Shown here one piece after another: positions 1-6,144 of a stretch of 9,790 nucleotides of DNA. Source of the DNA: JAFGCN01 sp964547015 (lineage in GTDB: Archaea; Aenigmatarchaeota; Aenigmatarchaeia; QMZS01). The position numbers and the translations under genes were made by a program. The stretch spans positions 1 through 9,790 of the forward strand of contig CAZJKT010000024.1 in the NCBI GenBank assembly GCA_964547015.1. Reading direction: 5' to 3'. Within the stretch, counting starts at the first letter, position 1. Every line of letters begins with the position of its first letter. Below the pieces are notes generated by a model that saw nothing but the letters and a program-made list of their open reading frames with translations, had not been told where the DNA came from and searched no databases.

Positions 1-1316
1 GTAATTGTAGGCATGCAAGGCTCGCCGGAGCCGGTTCCATTCTGGCATAGGCAACCCTGTGCATCTGCAGTGCCGCAAATGCCATTAGCAGGATATTCAT
101 ACCAGTTATTTTCTACACATCCGCTTGTTGGGCAAGGGCAATCTGTAGCCTGTGTTGCGGTGGTGCACTCGGCGTCGCACTTTCCAATCACACATTTTGG
201 ATTAGAATAGGTGCATATGCAACCATCACAGGCTATATTAGTATAAAGTTTATGAGATATGGCGGTGCATTTATCAGGGCAGTCGCCTGCAGTTTCGCAC
301 TCAGCATCACAAGCCTTACTGCAAGAATTATAAGTGCAGTTATCAGAAGTATCTACACATTTGTTAGTTCCATAAGGATTAGTATAATACCAAGTGGCGC
401 CTCCTTGAGGGTTGCCGCACTGAGGGCACCAATAACAATTAGAACCTTCACATTCACTCTGAGTAGATATCATGTTACAGGTAATACCATCCATACCATC
501 GCAATTCTGGTCAATGCCATCTCCAGGAATCTCGGTTGCACCCGGGTTTATTGAAGCATCGCTATCATCACAATCGTTTCCTTGTGGGCAGGAAACCGCA
601 TCATAAGCGTAATATCCGTCGCCATCGGCATCAACACACTTGCAGGTTACCGAAAAGGTCTTGGTTTTATCTGGTGAGGATTGAAAGGTAACCCTGTGCT
701 GATTATTTCCCCCTACATAATATACAGGTATATTCCAAACAGGTTCAACTGAAAAATCTCCATTAGTGTCTGTTGTAATTGTTCCCGAACTGACAATTGT
801 TCCTCCGCTTGGTCCATCCTCAACTATATAACCATAGCCTGTTGAAGCAATAAAATTATCCCCATTCAAATAAACAGTCTCTCCACAGCCAAAGTCATTT
901 TTCTGCTGAGCCACCCCATCGGTGGTCCATACTGAACTGTCTGTAAATGTGGTATATGCGGAATTTGACCCGTCAGAAACATAAGCTGTATATGTGCCTT
1001 CCATTCCGTTTAAGGTGTAAGCGTAATTATAAAATTTCCCTTCCCCGTCAGTTGTCGGAAGGTCGCCGCATTTGCCGTCTATCGGGCAGAAATAATCATT
1101 ATTCAAAGGGTCTGTAATTTTTATCTCAACAAGAAGTGTATTCGGAGTAAATCCTTCCCCTGAGATTAAGGCTGTCTCTCCGGGAGCATAATCTTCCTTG
1201 TCGGTCCAAATGCTCGCAGAAGTGGCAAAAACCGCAGAAATAAGGGCTATAAGCAAAATCAGGATTAATACAGCACCTGTTGGCGCGTTATACCCCTTTT
1301 TAATTTCCTCTCTCAT
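1..1316 (-). CDS. Secreted or membrane-anchored Cys-rich surface protein with MopE-like metal-binding motif (3' end missing)
   Basis: An open frame of 438 codons starts at ATG 1316 and reaches the left edge without a stop, so the C-terminus lies outside the window. Residues 14-31 are strongly hydrophobic and end in VFA, a plausible signal-peptidase site; the KKG before them also leaves a pilin-like signal possible. Two Ig-like modules follow (about 36-128 and 129-225), sharing the pattern GETxxxxGxxF...TTDxxGxF. Residues 228-274 carry a MopE-type motif: DADGDGYY, then CDDSDASINPGATE, then DQNCDG. From 225 to 434 there are about 30 cysteines, with a repeated CDAEC...DCP module near 336-350 and 380-400. 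Such mosaics are known from surface proteins of uncultivated archaea and some bacteria; calcium or copper binding and disulfide cross-linking are inferred. The start is supported by GAGGT five bases upstream. Coding is clear; the precise role is unknown. Confidence 0.85.
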   Translation of the reverse strand, partial: MREEIKKGYNAPTGAVLILILLIALISAVFATSASIWTDKEDYAPGETALISGEGFTPNTLLVEIKITDPLNNDYFCPIDGKCGDLPTTDGEGKFYNYAYTLNGMEGTYTAYVSDGSNSAYTTFTDSSVWTTDGVAQQKNDFGCGETVYLNGDNFIASTGYGYIVEDGPSGGTIVSSGTITTDTNGDFSVEPVWNIPVYYVGGNNQHRVTFQSSPDKTKTFSVTCKCVDADGDGYYAYDAVSCPQGNDCDDSDASINPGATEIPGDGIDQNCDGMDGITCNMISTQSECEGSNCYWCPQCGNPQGGATWYYTNPYGTNKCVDTSDNCTYNSCSKACDAECETAGDCPDKCTAISHKLYTNIACDGCICTYSNPKCVIGKCDAECTTATQATDCPCPTSGCVENNWYEYPANGICGTADAQGCLCQNGTGSGEPCMPTI

Positions 1317-1321
1317 TTGAT

Positions 1322-1358
1322 ACCTCTTCAAATATTAGGAAATCTTAGTATATATACT
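1322..1358 (-). promoter_or_regulatory. Promoter and Shine-Dalgarno site of the Cys-rich surface protein gene
   Basis: Read on the minus strand, the palindromic TATA box AGTATATATACT (1347-1358) is preceded by an A-rich BRE-like stretch. GAGGT (1322-1326) lies five bases before the ATG at 1316. The TATA centre is about 36 bases from the ATG, so a start roughly 25 bases downstream would give a leader of about ten bases that just contains the Shine-Dalgarno site. This suggests the gene has its own promoter rather than depending on read-through from the deacetylase gene. Confidence 0.65.
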
Positions 1359-1386
1359 TTTTTAGGAATAACACTTATTGTAGTCT

Positions 1387-1408
1387 TTTTGTAATGCTTT
1401 TGTAATGC
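1387..1408 (-). repeat. Tandem 11-bp repeat upstream of a TATA box
   Basis: The minus strand reads GCATTACAAAA twice with no gap (1398-1408 and 1387-1397). The period is about one helical turn, and the pair sits some 30-60 bases upstream of the TATA box at 1347-1358, where an archaeal activator could bind on one face of the DNA. The repeat is directly visible; the regulatory role is inferred. Confidence 0.5.
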
Positions 1409-1427
1409 CCCAATAATTATTTGCCTC

Positions 1428-1489
1428 TTTTGGGGGGTAAATCCCTGTTATTTTGCGCGCCTGAATGGCGCCAAATACCCCCCTCAAAA
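1428..1489. other. Large imperfect hairpin or cruciform
   Basis: An outer stem pairs GGGGGGTA (1432-1439) with TACCCCCC (1476-1483). It extends by TTTT (1428-1431) against AAAA (1486-1489) across a two-base bulge. An inner stem pairs TTTG plus GCGCC (1452-1455, 1457-1461) with GGCGCCAAA (1467-1475) around a TGAAT loop, with one bulged C. A 12-base 5' internal bulge separates the stems. It lies 150-210 bases past the deacetylase stop on that gene's transcript. No T-run follows, so a standard terminator is not obvious; it could be a structured 3' RNA or a remnant of a transposon end. Confidence 0.5.
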
Positions 1490-1584
1490 CCACAAAAAGG
1501 GCCCCTTACTGCAAAGCATCCCAAATCCTAATAAAACCACTCAAAAGCCTGTTTTTTGCCATTATAGGGCACCTAACAAAATAT

Positions 1585-1636
1585 TTGCGATGCCATCGTA
1601 AACAATCAACCAAAAGCTTGCGATGCCATCGTAAAC
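1585..1636. repeat. 19-bp direct repeat, 33-bp period, with palindromic core
   Basis: TTGCGATGCCATCGTAAAC occurs at 1585-1603 and again, identically, at 1618-1636, separated by 14 bases. Each copy contains the dyad CGATG-C-CATCG. The second copy ends three bases from the stop codon of the deacetylase gene (1640-1642). With only two copies this is not a CRISPR array. A protein-binding site pair, a short 3' RNA hairpin pair, or leftover of a dispersed repeat family are all possible. Confidence 0.6.
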
Positions 1637-1639
1637 TCC

Positions 1640-4567
1640 TTAAAACACCCTATTAATCAGGGCTTTTGGCATCTCCAGCTTATAGGCCGCCCAGTCGTAA
1701 ATTGTGTACAAAAATAGGGTTATTTTGCCACTAAGGCTCCCTTCCCTGAAATAGTGCCTATAATACCCAAAATCCCTGCCTTTATCCTCATAGCTCAGGT
1801 TATAATCCAAATTTGGAAAAGTCCGCAAATATTCTTCCCAGTCACACCCTTCATCAATATATCCGTCGCAGTTGTCATCCACCCTGTTGCAGATATCCTC
1901 TGAAATGCCTGTAGGAATGCATACCGGATGCCTCAGTTTCCATGCCTCATAAGGGGTAATAAATGTGATTCTGGGGTCGCCGTTCAGCTGCTCAATAGTT
2001 TCCGTATAATCACCCCATTTTCCCTCATCTATCTTATTATTAAGGGTAGGGTGCTCAAAGTCCGGCTGGTGGACATATATTGGGACAACAATCCTTCCGT
2101 TTATTTTGACTGTAGGGACATCCATCCGCTCATATTCCAAAACCTCCCGTATAATCTCGTCAGGGGACTTAAACTCAGTATCCCTGCCCGCCCTTCCGTC
2201 TTTTGTAAAGCTTACCGCATACTGGTACATATCAAGGGTTGCAGTGGGCGCAATGGTCCCCAATTCATCAACATAATACACCCCAAAGTTCACCCTAAAG
2301 CCCAGTTCCTCCAAAGCCCGCCTTATGTCCGCTGACATCCTCCCGTAAGGCGCAACATAGGTTACGGGAAAATCTATCCTATCAATTTCCGCCCCAAGGA
2401 TCTTTTCCATATTCTTAAGGTAAGCAAACCTTCCCCTCTCTATTATATATCTTTGCATCTCAGTAGGGTAGCCTTCAATATGTTTTTCATGTTCGTCCAT
2501 CTTATAGCCCTTTTGCATTAATTCAATATTCGGGGCCAAATACATCCTTTTGAGAATATCCGAAAAATAATAATCATTCGGCTTCATTTCATCGGGAAAA
2601 AAGCTGAATGCCACCGGGAGTTTGTTCCCTTCATAATAGGAGGTAATCCTGTCAAAAAAATGATACCATTGGCGCTCGGCGCTCCCGTCAATATTTCCAA
2701 CATAGGAGATAACATAAATGCTCCCTTCAGCATCAAGCCGGCAATTACTGCATCCGTCCCCGGAAATATTGTTTCCGTCATCGCATTCCTCCCTCCATAA
2801 ATCCGCCTTTTCGTTGCCGCAATAAGGGATTTCCGGGAAAAGCCCTATAATCTCAACATTATTTCTCGCCCCTGAAGGGACACTAAACCTATAATATTCT
2901 CTCCCCCCTTTTTCATAACCCTCAAACCCGACCTCCTCCCCATTTACAAGAACCTGCTCCAAAACACCATCTCCCGGGTAAATGCTAAGGCTCAGTTCCC
3001 TTCCAAAAATCCTGCTGTTAAGCGGGCTTGTGACATCAAAAGAAACACCTCGCTTTCCCTCAATAATATTCTCAATATCCGCTGAATTTCTCTGGGTAAT
3101 GTATTTGGACACCTCGCCGATAGTGTCAACCCAAAGCCCTTTCTCAACCAAGTAGCCGAATACTTCGGGGTTGTCGCAGCTGTCATGGTAAACATAATTA
3201 ACCCACTCCTGATGGTTTTTTGCAATATCTGCCAGCAGATAATAGTCCATCGGAAGGCTCCCAAACCCTAAAGTATTGAAGCTCTTATAATTGAGATAAT
3301 TATCCGGGTTTTTTGACTCCATCATATTCCTGTAATACCCCCTTGCAAAGATATAATAGTCAGAGAGCCAATTCTCATATCGGGCATTTGTAACTCCGCA
3401 GGGCCACGCAAAAGAAATAAGCTCCTCTCTTGGCATCCCGACCCCGGATATAATATGCTCAATATTTTTCTCCACATCTTCCCTGAAAAGAGTTTCAGGC
3501 ATATCCCCTCTGCAGGAATGGCTTAATGAATGCCCCCCTATTTCATGGCCGTATAGATAAGCCTCCCGAAATATTTCCCAGTCGGCCTCGGTATACCTGT
3601 CCGTGAAAGAAAGAAAAAAAGTCCCCCTCAGCCCCCGCTCTTCAAGCTCATCTGCGCACACAGCCTCCACCCTACCAAGGGTTTCATGGTAGCCGTCATC
3701 ATTGGAGATTGATGCGGCTCCGCTAAGGCAGTTATGCCATGCGCATATTTCAACAAATGGCTTATCTTCAGGCCTGAAGCTGAAGGTGTGCCTTGTAGAA
3801 TAGGGGCTTACTTTTCCATTATCTCCCTCGCATCTGTAATAAACCGAAATAGTTTCCTGTTTTGCGGGCCTCTCGACACTCATTATATGAGAAAACCCGT
3901 CTTCTGTTTCCATCAAAAAGCCCTCTCCAAATTCAAATTCTTTGCTAAAGCTAAACTCACACCCGGAAACAATATCAGTCCTTATTTTCGCAACAGTATT
4001 TTTTTGGCTGCCATCTATTATTCCCTCTTGCAAGGGGCTGATTAATTCTATTTTTGGAAAAGTGGTTTTTGATCCGCAAAGCTCTACTGAATCAATCGCT
4101 GACCATGACCATCCGCAAGGCTGTATTCTAACCCCGGCGGCCTCAAAACCAAGATGCCCCAGCTCAAAGTCCAGCTGGCAGTCCGAACCGATGCCTTTTT
4201 CATATACTCCTTTTTTGGCAAGGTACCACTCCCCTTCCCTCAAAAGCCAAACCTTGTTTATGCACAAATCATAATCTCCAATTACCCTAATAGTTTCGGG
4301 GTAAACAGGCTCATCAAAATAAAGCTCTATTTGCTCAAGCAAATTCCAGTTATCCTTCATCCAAGACACATTTCCTGCAGGCTCCAGTCCGCACTGCATA
4401 TCTGAGTCAGGCGGCCCTGTTGCATATATAGCCTCGTGCCCGATAAGCTCATTTGTCGCCTTTGCAAAGGATGCGTATTGGCAAAAACTCTCAGCAAAAA
4501 CCGGCGAATAAAAAACAGATAAGAAAGCCAAAAGGAACATTGCCCAAATGGAGTTTTTTGCTCTCAT
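1640..4567 (-). CDS. Secreted multidomain polysaccharide deacetylase (two NodB-like domains, discoidin-like, MopE-like)
   Basis: 975 residues from ATG 4567. Residues 1-25 form a signal peptide ending SPVFA; the longer frame to 4747 is not used because it overlaps the divergent gene and places the signal peptide internally. About 26-166 resemble a discoidin (F5/8 type C) fold (YATGPPD, IELYFDEPVYP), then an Ig-like region to about 268. A NodB domain (about 270-490) shows NDDG (D290, D291), H346-SLS-H350, WPCG (388-391) and H461: the catalytic Asp, metal His pair and later motifs of carbohydrate esterase family 4. An Ig-like stretch (508-575) and a CDDGN Cys-rich repeat (583-612) lead to a second deacetylase-like domain (616-880) with APYG (739-742) and H833 but no clear DDG. 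A MopE half-motif CNRVDDNCDGYIDEGC ends at 908. It probably deacetylates amino-sugar glycans outside the cell; substrate unknown. Confidence 0.88.
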   Translation of the reverse strand: MRAKNSIWAMFLLAFLSVFYSPVFAESFCQYASFAKATNELIGHEAIYATGPPDSDMQCGLEPAGNVSWMKDNWNLLEQIELYFDEPVYPETIRVIGDYDLCINKVWLLREGEWYLAKKGVYEKGIGSDCQLDFELGHLGFEAAGVRIQPCGWSWSAIDSVELCGSKTTFPKIELISPLQEGIIDGSQKNTVAKIRTDIVSGCEFSFSKEFEFGEGFLMETEDGFSHIMSVERPAKQETISVYYRCEGDNGKVSPYSTRHTFSFRPEDKPFVEICAWHNCLSGAASISNDDGYHETLGRVEAVCADELEERGLRGTFFLSFTDRYTEADWEIFREAYLYGHEIGGHSLSHSCRGDMPETLFREDVEKNIEHIISGVGMPREELISFAWPCGVTNARYENWLSDYYIFARGYYRNMMESKNPDNYLNYKSFNTLGFGSLPMDYYLLADIAKNHQEWVNYVYHDSCDNPEVFGYLVEKGLWVDTIGEVSKYITQRNSADIENIIEGKRGVSFDVTSPLNSRIFGRELSLSIYPGDGVLEQVLVNGEEVGFEGYEKGGREYYRFSVPSGARNNVEIIGLFPEIPYCGNEKADLWREECDDGNNISGDGCSNCRLDAEGSIYVISYVGNIDGSAERQWYHFFDRITSYYEGNKLPVAFSFFPDEMKPNDYYFSDILKRMYLAPNIELMQKGYKMDEHEKHIEGYPTEMQRYIIERGRFAYLKNMEKILGAEIDRIDFPVTYVAPYGRMSADIRRALEELGFRVNFGVYYVDELGTIAPTATLDMYQYAVSFTKDGRAGRDTEFKSPDEIIREVLEYERMDVPTVKINGRIVVPIYVHQPDFEHPTLNNKIDEGKWGDYTETIEQLNGDPRITFITPYEAWKLRHPVCIPTGISEDICNRVDDNCDGYIDEGCDWEEYLRTFPNLDYNLSYEDKGRDFGYYRHYFREGSLSGKITLFLYTIYDWAAYKLEMPKALINRVF

Positions 4568-4583
4568 TAGATAAACCCGAAGA

Positions 4584-4603
4584 ATTCTATAATATTCTAT
4601 AAT
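4584..4603 (-). promoter_or_regulatory. TATA-like region of the deacetylase gene, made of a perfect tandem 10-mer
   Basis: ATTCTATAAT occurs twice without a gap (4584-4593 and 4594-4603). On the minus strand this reads as overlapping TATA-like boxes centred about 27 bases before ATG 4567, the distance expected for a leaderless archaeal transcript. No Shine-Dalgarno site is visible ahead of that ATG, which agrees with leaderless translation. Confidence 0.5.
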
Positions 4604-4605
4604 CT
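4586..4605. repeat. First copy of a dispersed 20-bp TATA-like motif
   Basis: This 20-mer differs at a single base from the one at 6122-6141, in the same orientation. Here it forms the core promoter of the deacetylase gene. The identity exceeds what a generic TATA box needs, so a shared promoter class, a duplication, or low-complexity coincidence are all options. Confidence 0.45.
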
Positions 4606-4641
4606 CTCCCGCCATAGGGTTTTGATGGTTTGTTTTTGGCA

Positions 4642-4659
4642 GAGGAAAATAATATATAG
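4642..4659 (+). promoter_or_regulatory. TATA/BRE-like promoter of the ATPase gene
   Basis: GAGGAAAA (4642-4649) followed by TAATATATAG (4650-4659) reads as BRE plus TATA box. Its centre lies about 22-25 bases before ATG 4677, so transcription would begin at or next to the start codon. No Shine-Dalgarno site is visible upstream of the ATG. Confidence 0.6.
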
Positions 4660-4669
4660 TCACGACTAT
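4656..4669. promoter_or_regulatory. Palindromic candidate operator between TATA box and start of the ATPase gene
   Basis: ATAGTC-AC-GACTAT is a perfect inverted repeat with six-base arms. It overlaps the end of the TATA box and ends seven bases before ATG 4677, so a bound protein would block transcription of the plus-strand gene. The palindrome is visible; repression is inferred. Confidence 0.45.
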
Positions 4670-4676
4670 TATAGTT

Positions 4677-6002
4677 ATGGCTATAAAGTTTGTGGACAGG
4701 AAAAGCGAACTTAAAAAATTAGAAGAGTATTTCAAGTCCGATAACATAGCCTTAATTTACGGCAGGCGAAGGATAGGTAAAACGCGGCTTGCAATGGAGT
4801 TCCTAAAGAACAAAAAAGGCCTCTACCTCTCCGCCATAGACAGGGGTGTCGGCTATAATTTGGCCAAATTTTCAAAAGAGCTCTCGGAAAAATTCAGCAC
4901 ACCCGGCCTGAGATTTGAAAGCTTCATCGAAATGTTCAAATTCCTAAATCATCAGGATATAGACTTCATAGCGCTTGATGAATTTGGATACCTTATTTCG
5001 GCTCTTCCGGAGTTTCAGGAAATCGCGGATTTCCACCTTAAAAAAAAGCTAATTCTAACAGGCTCAACAGTTTCCCTAATAGAAAGCAGGCTGATGAATT
5101 ACAAAAACCCGCTCTATGGCAGGATAAACCTGTATATGAAAGTCGGACAGCTAAGCTTTGAAAGCCTTAAGGAGTGGTTTTCTAAGGCAGATACAGAAAG
5201 CTTAATAAAGATATACAGCCTAGCCGGAGGAATTCCAAAATACCTTGAATTTTTCCATGGCGACGCTATAGAAAATGAAGCAAAAAAAACGATTTTTGAA
5301 GGCACGCATTTCCTCTTTAGGGATGCAAAGTTCCTCCTGGAAGAGGAGCTAAGGGACCCCTCAAGATATTACCTGATTCTTGAGGCCCTGGCAAAGGGCA
5401 AAGACACAATTAATGAAATATCGGGCTATACAAAAATAGAGGCCAAAGATATTCCCTTCTACCTCAAAACTCTGGAGAACCTTCACCTCATAAAATCCGA
5501 AAGCCCGCTTCTGTTCAAAAAAGGGAAAAAATATCTCTTAGGCGACAATTACTTCCGGTTCTGGTTTACATTCATCTCGCCCTATGAAGACGAGCTTGAA
5601 AGAGATTTCAAAGAAAATGCGCTCTCGGAATTTAAGGCGAATTTTAACACTTATCTCGAGCGAATCTTTGAAGATATCTGCAGGGAATATGTCCTCAAAA
5701 ACCAAAAAATAACTCCCTTTACGCGAACAAAAACCGGGCGCTGGTGGCACAAGGATAGGGAAATAGACATTGTTGCCCTCAATGATGATCAAAAGAAAAT
5801 TGCTTTCTTTGAGTGCAAATGGAAAGACTTAACCGAAAAGCAGGCAAGATGCTTGCTCAAAGCTCTAGAGGAAAAATCAAAATTCTTTGATTGGAACACA
5901 GGCGGCCGAACCGAGTATTTTGGGATTTTTGCAAAGAAAATAGAAAACAAGGCAGCGCTCAATAAGGAGGGTTTTCTGGTATTTGACCTAAGGGATTTTT
6001 AG
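4677..6002 (+). CDS. Archaeal-type AAA ATPase with C-terminal DUF234 nuclease-like domain
   Basis: 441 residues. The N-terminal P-loop domain shows Walker A GRRRIGKT (29-36), Walker B FIALDE (97-102), a sensor-1-like LILTGS (125-130) and the family's GGIPKYL (184-190). About 230-290 look like a winged helix (INEISGYTKIEAKDIPFYLKTL). The C-terminal part (about 320-440) carries EID (362-364) and ECK (379-381), a spacing suggestive of a PD-(D/E)XK nuclease fold as proposed for DUF234. Such ATPases are abundant in archaea, often in many copies, and their biological role is poorly defined; DNA handling, mobile-element or defence roles have been suggested. The gene stands alone, divergent from the deacetylase gene and convergent with the operon to its right. 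The start at 4677 fits the TATA distance and the usual short lead-in to FVDRKSEL. Confidence 0.9.
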   Translation: MAIKFVDRKSELKKLEEYFKSDNIALIYGRRRIGKTRLAMEFLKNKKGLYLSAIDRGVGYNLAKFSKELSEKFSTPGLRFESFIEMFKFLNHQDIDFIALDEFGYLISALPEFQEIADFHLKKKLILTGSTVSLIESRLMNYKNPLYGRINLYMKVGQLSFESLKEWFSKADTESLIKIYSLAGGIPKYLEFFHGDAIENEAKKTIFEGTHFLFRDAKFLLEEELRDPSRYYLILEALAKGKDTINEISGYTKIEAKDIPFYLKTLENLHLIKSESPLLFKKGKKYLLGDNYFRFWFTFISPYEDELERDFKENALSEFKANFNTYLERIFEDICREYVLKNQKITPFTRTKTGRWWHKDREIDIVALNDDQKKIAFFECKWKDLTEKQARCLLKALEEKSKFFDWNTGGRTEYFGIFAKKIENKAALNKEGFLVFDLRDF

Positions 6003-6005
6003 GAG

Positions 6006-6019
6006 TAGGCGCGAGCCTA
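6006..6019 (+). other. Small hairpin with GNRA loop after the ATPase stop codon
   Basis: TAGGC-GCGA-GCCTA forms a perfect five-base stem closed by a GCGA tetraloop, starting three bases after the ATPase stop. No T-run follows on the plus strand, so it may protect the mRNA 3' end rather than terminate transcription. It is short enough to be chance. Confidence 0.3.
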
Positions 6020-6023
6020 AACA

Positions 6024-6122
6024 TTATCTCACAAAAAATGAATAGCTAAAGCAGGCAAAAAACACAAACATTAGGCCGCCAAGAAAAAAATCCTTGCGTT
6101 TAGCAGATATGCCAAAATAAGT
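6024..6122 (-). other. Start-less membrane-like reading frame in the convergent gap
   Basis: After an in-frame TAG (6123-6125) the minus strand stays open for 32 codons to TAA (6024-6026). The predicted peptide has a basic stretch AKRKD and then a hydrophobic run (FFLGGLMFVFFACFSY), as in a small membrane protein. The only ATG (6071) would leave 15 residues and there is no ribosome site. It may be the decayed end of a gene, or Phe codons created by T-runs that really act as terminators. A TATA-like motif lies just upstream (6122-6141). Confidence 0.2.
6033..6090 (-). terminator. T-run cluster ending the minus-strand operon
   Basis: Read on the minus strand, three T-runs follow the operon's last stop codon: seven T at 6084-6090, six at 6057-6062 and six at 6033-6038. 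Archaeal RNA polymerase terminates at such T-rich stretches without needing a hairpin. They lie 55-112 bases past the stop of the 3D-like gene. Confidence 0.5.
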
Positions 6123-6141
6123 CTATAATATCCTATAATCT
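6122..6141. repeat. Second copy of the dispersed 20-bp TATA-like motif
   Basis: This sequence matches the deacetylase promoter motif at 4586-4605 in 19 of 20 bases and the same orientation. Here it sits three bases past the stop of the 3D-like gene, in a convergent gap with no called gene for it to drive; on the minus strand it would point into the start-less frame at 6024-6122. Confidence 0.45.
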
Positions 6142-6144
6142 ACC

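Larger units (their letters stand above)
1317..1639. other. Intergenic region of 323 bp between two minus-strand genes
   Basis: I see no convincing gene here. From left to right it holds the promoter of the surface-protein gene, an 11-bp tandem repeat (1387-1408), a large imperfect hairpin (1428-1489), an A/T-rich stretch, and a 19-bp direct repeat with dyad core (1585-1636) directly after the deacetylase stop codon. An open plus-strand frame at 1465-1656 has no promoter or ribosome site and runs into the coding end of the neighbouring gene, so I do not call it. The gap has more internal repeats than expected of an ordinary spacer. Confidence 0.6.

Noticed and set aside
252..554. Plus-strand open frame of 100 codons
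   Set aside because: It is antisense to the MopE and Cys-rich coding region, with a low-complexity composition typical of a shadow frame.
1585..1636. CRISPR array
   Set aside because: There are only two copies, the spacer is 14 bases and no cas gene is present.
1465..1656. Plus-strand open frame of 63 codons
   Set aside because: Its repeated LRCHRK comes from the 19-bp DNA repeat, it has no promoter or ribosome site, and its end overlaps the coding end of the deacetylase gene.
4568..4747. N-terminal 60-residue extension of the deacetylase frame
   Set aside because: It overlaps the divergent ATPase gene and both promoters, and would bury a clear signal peptide that begins at ATG 4567.
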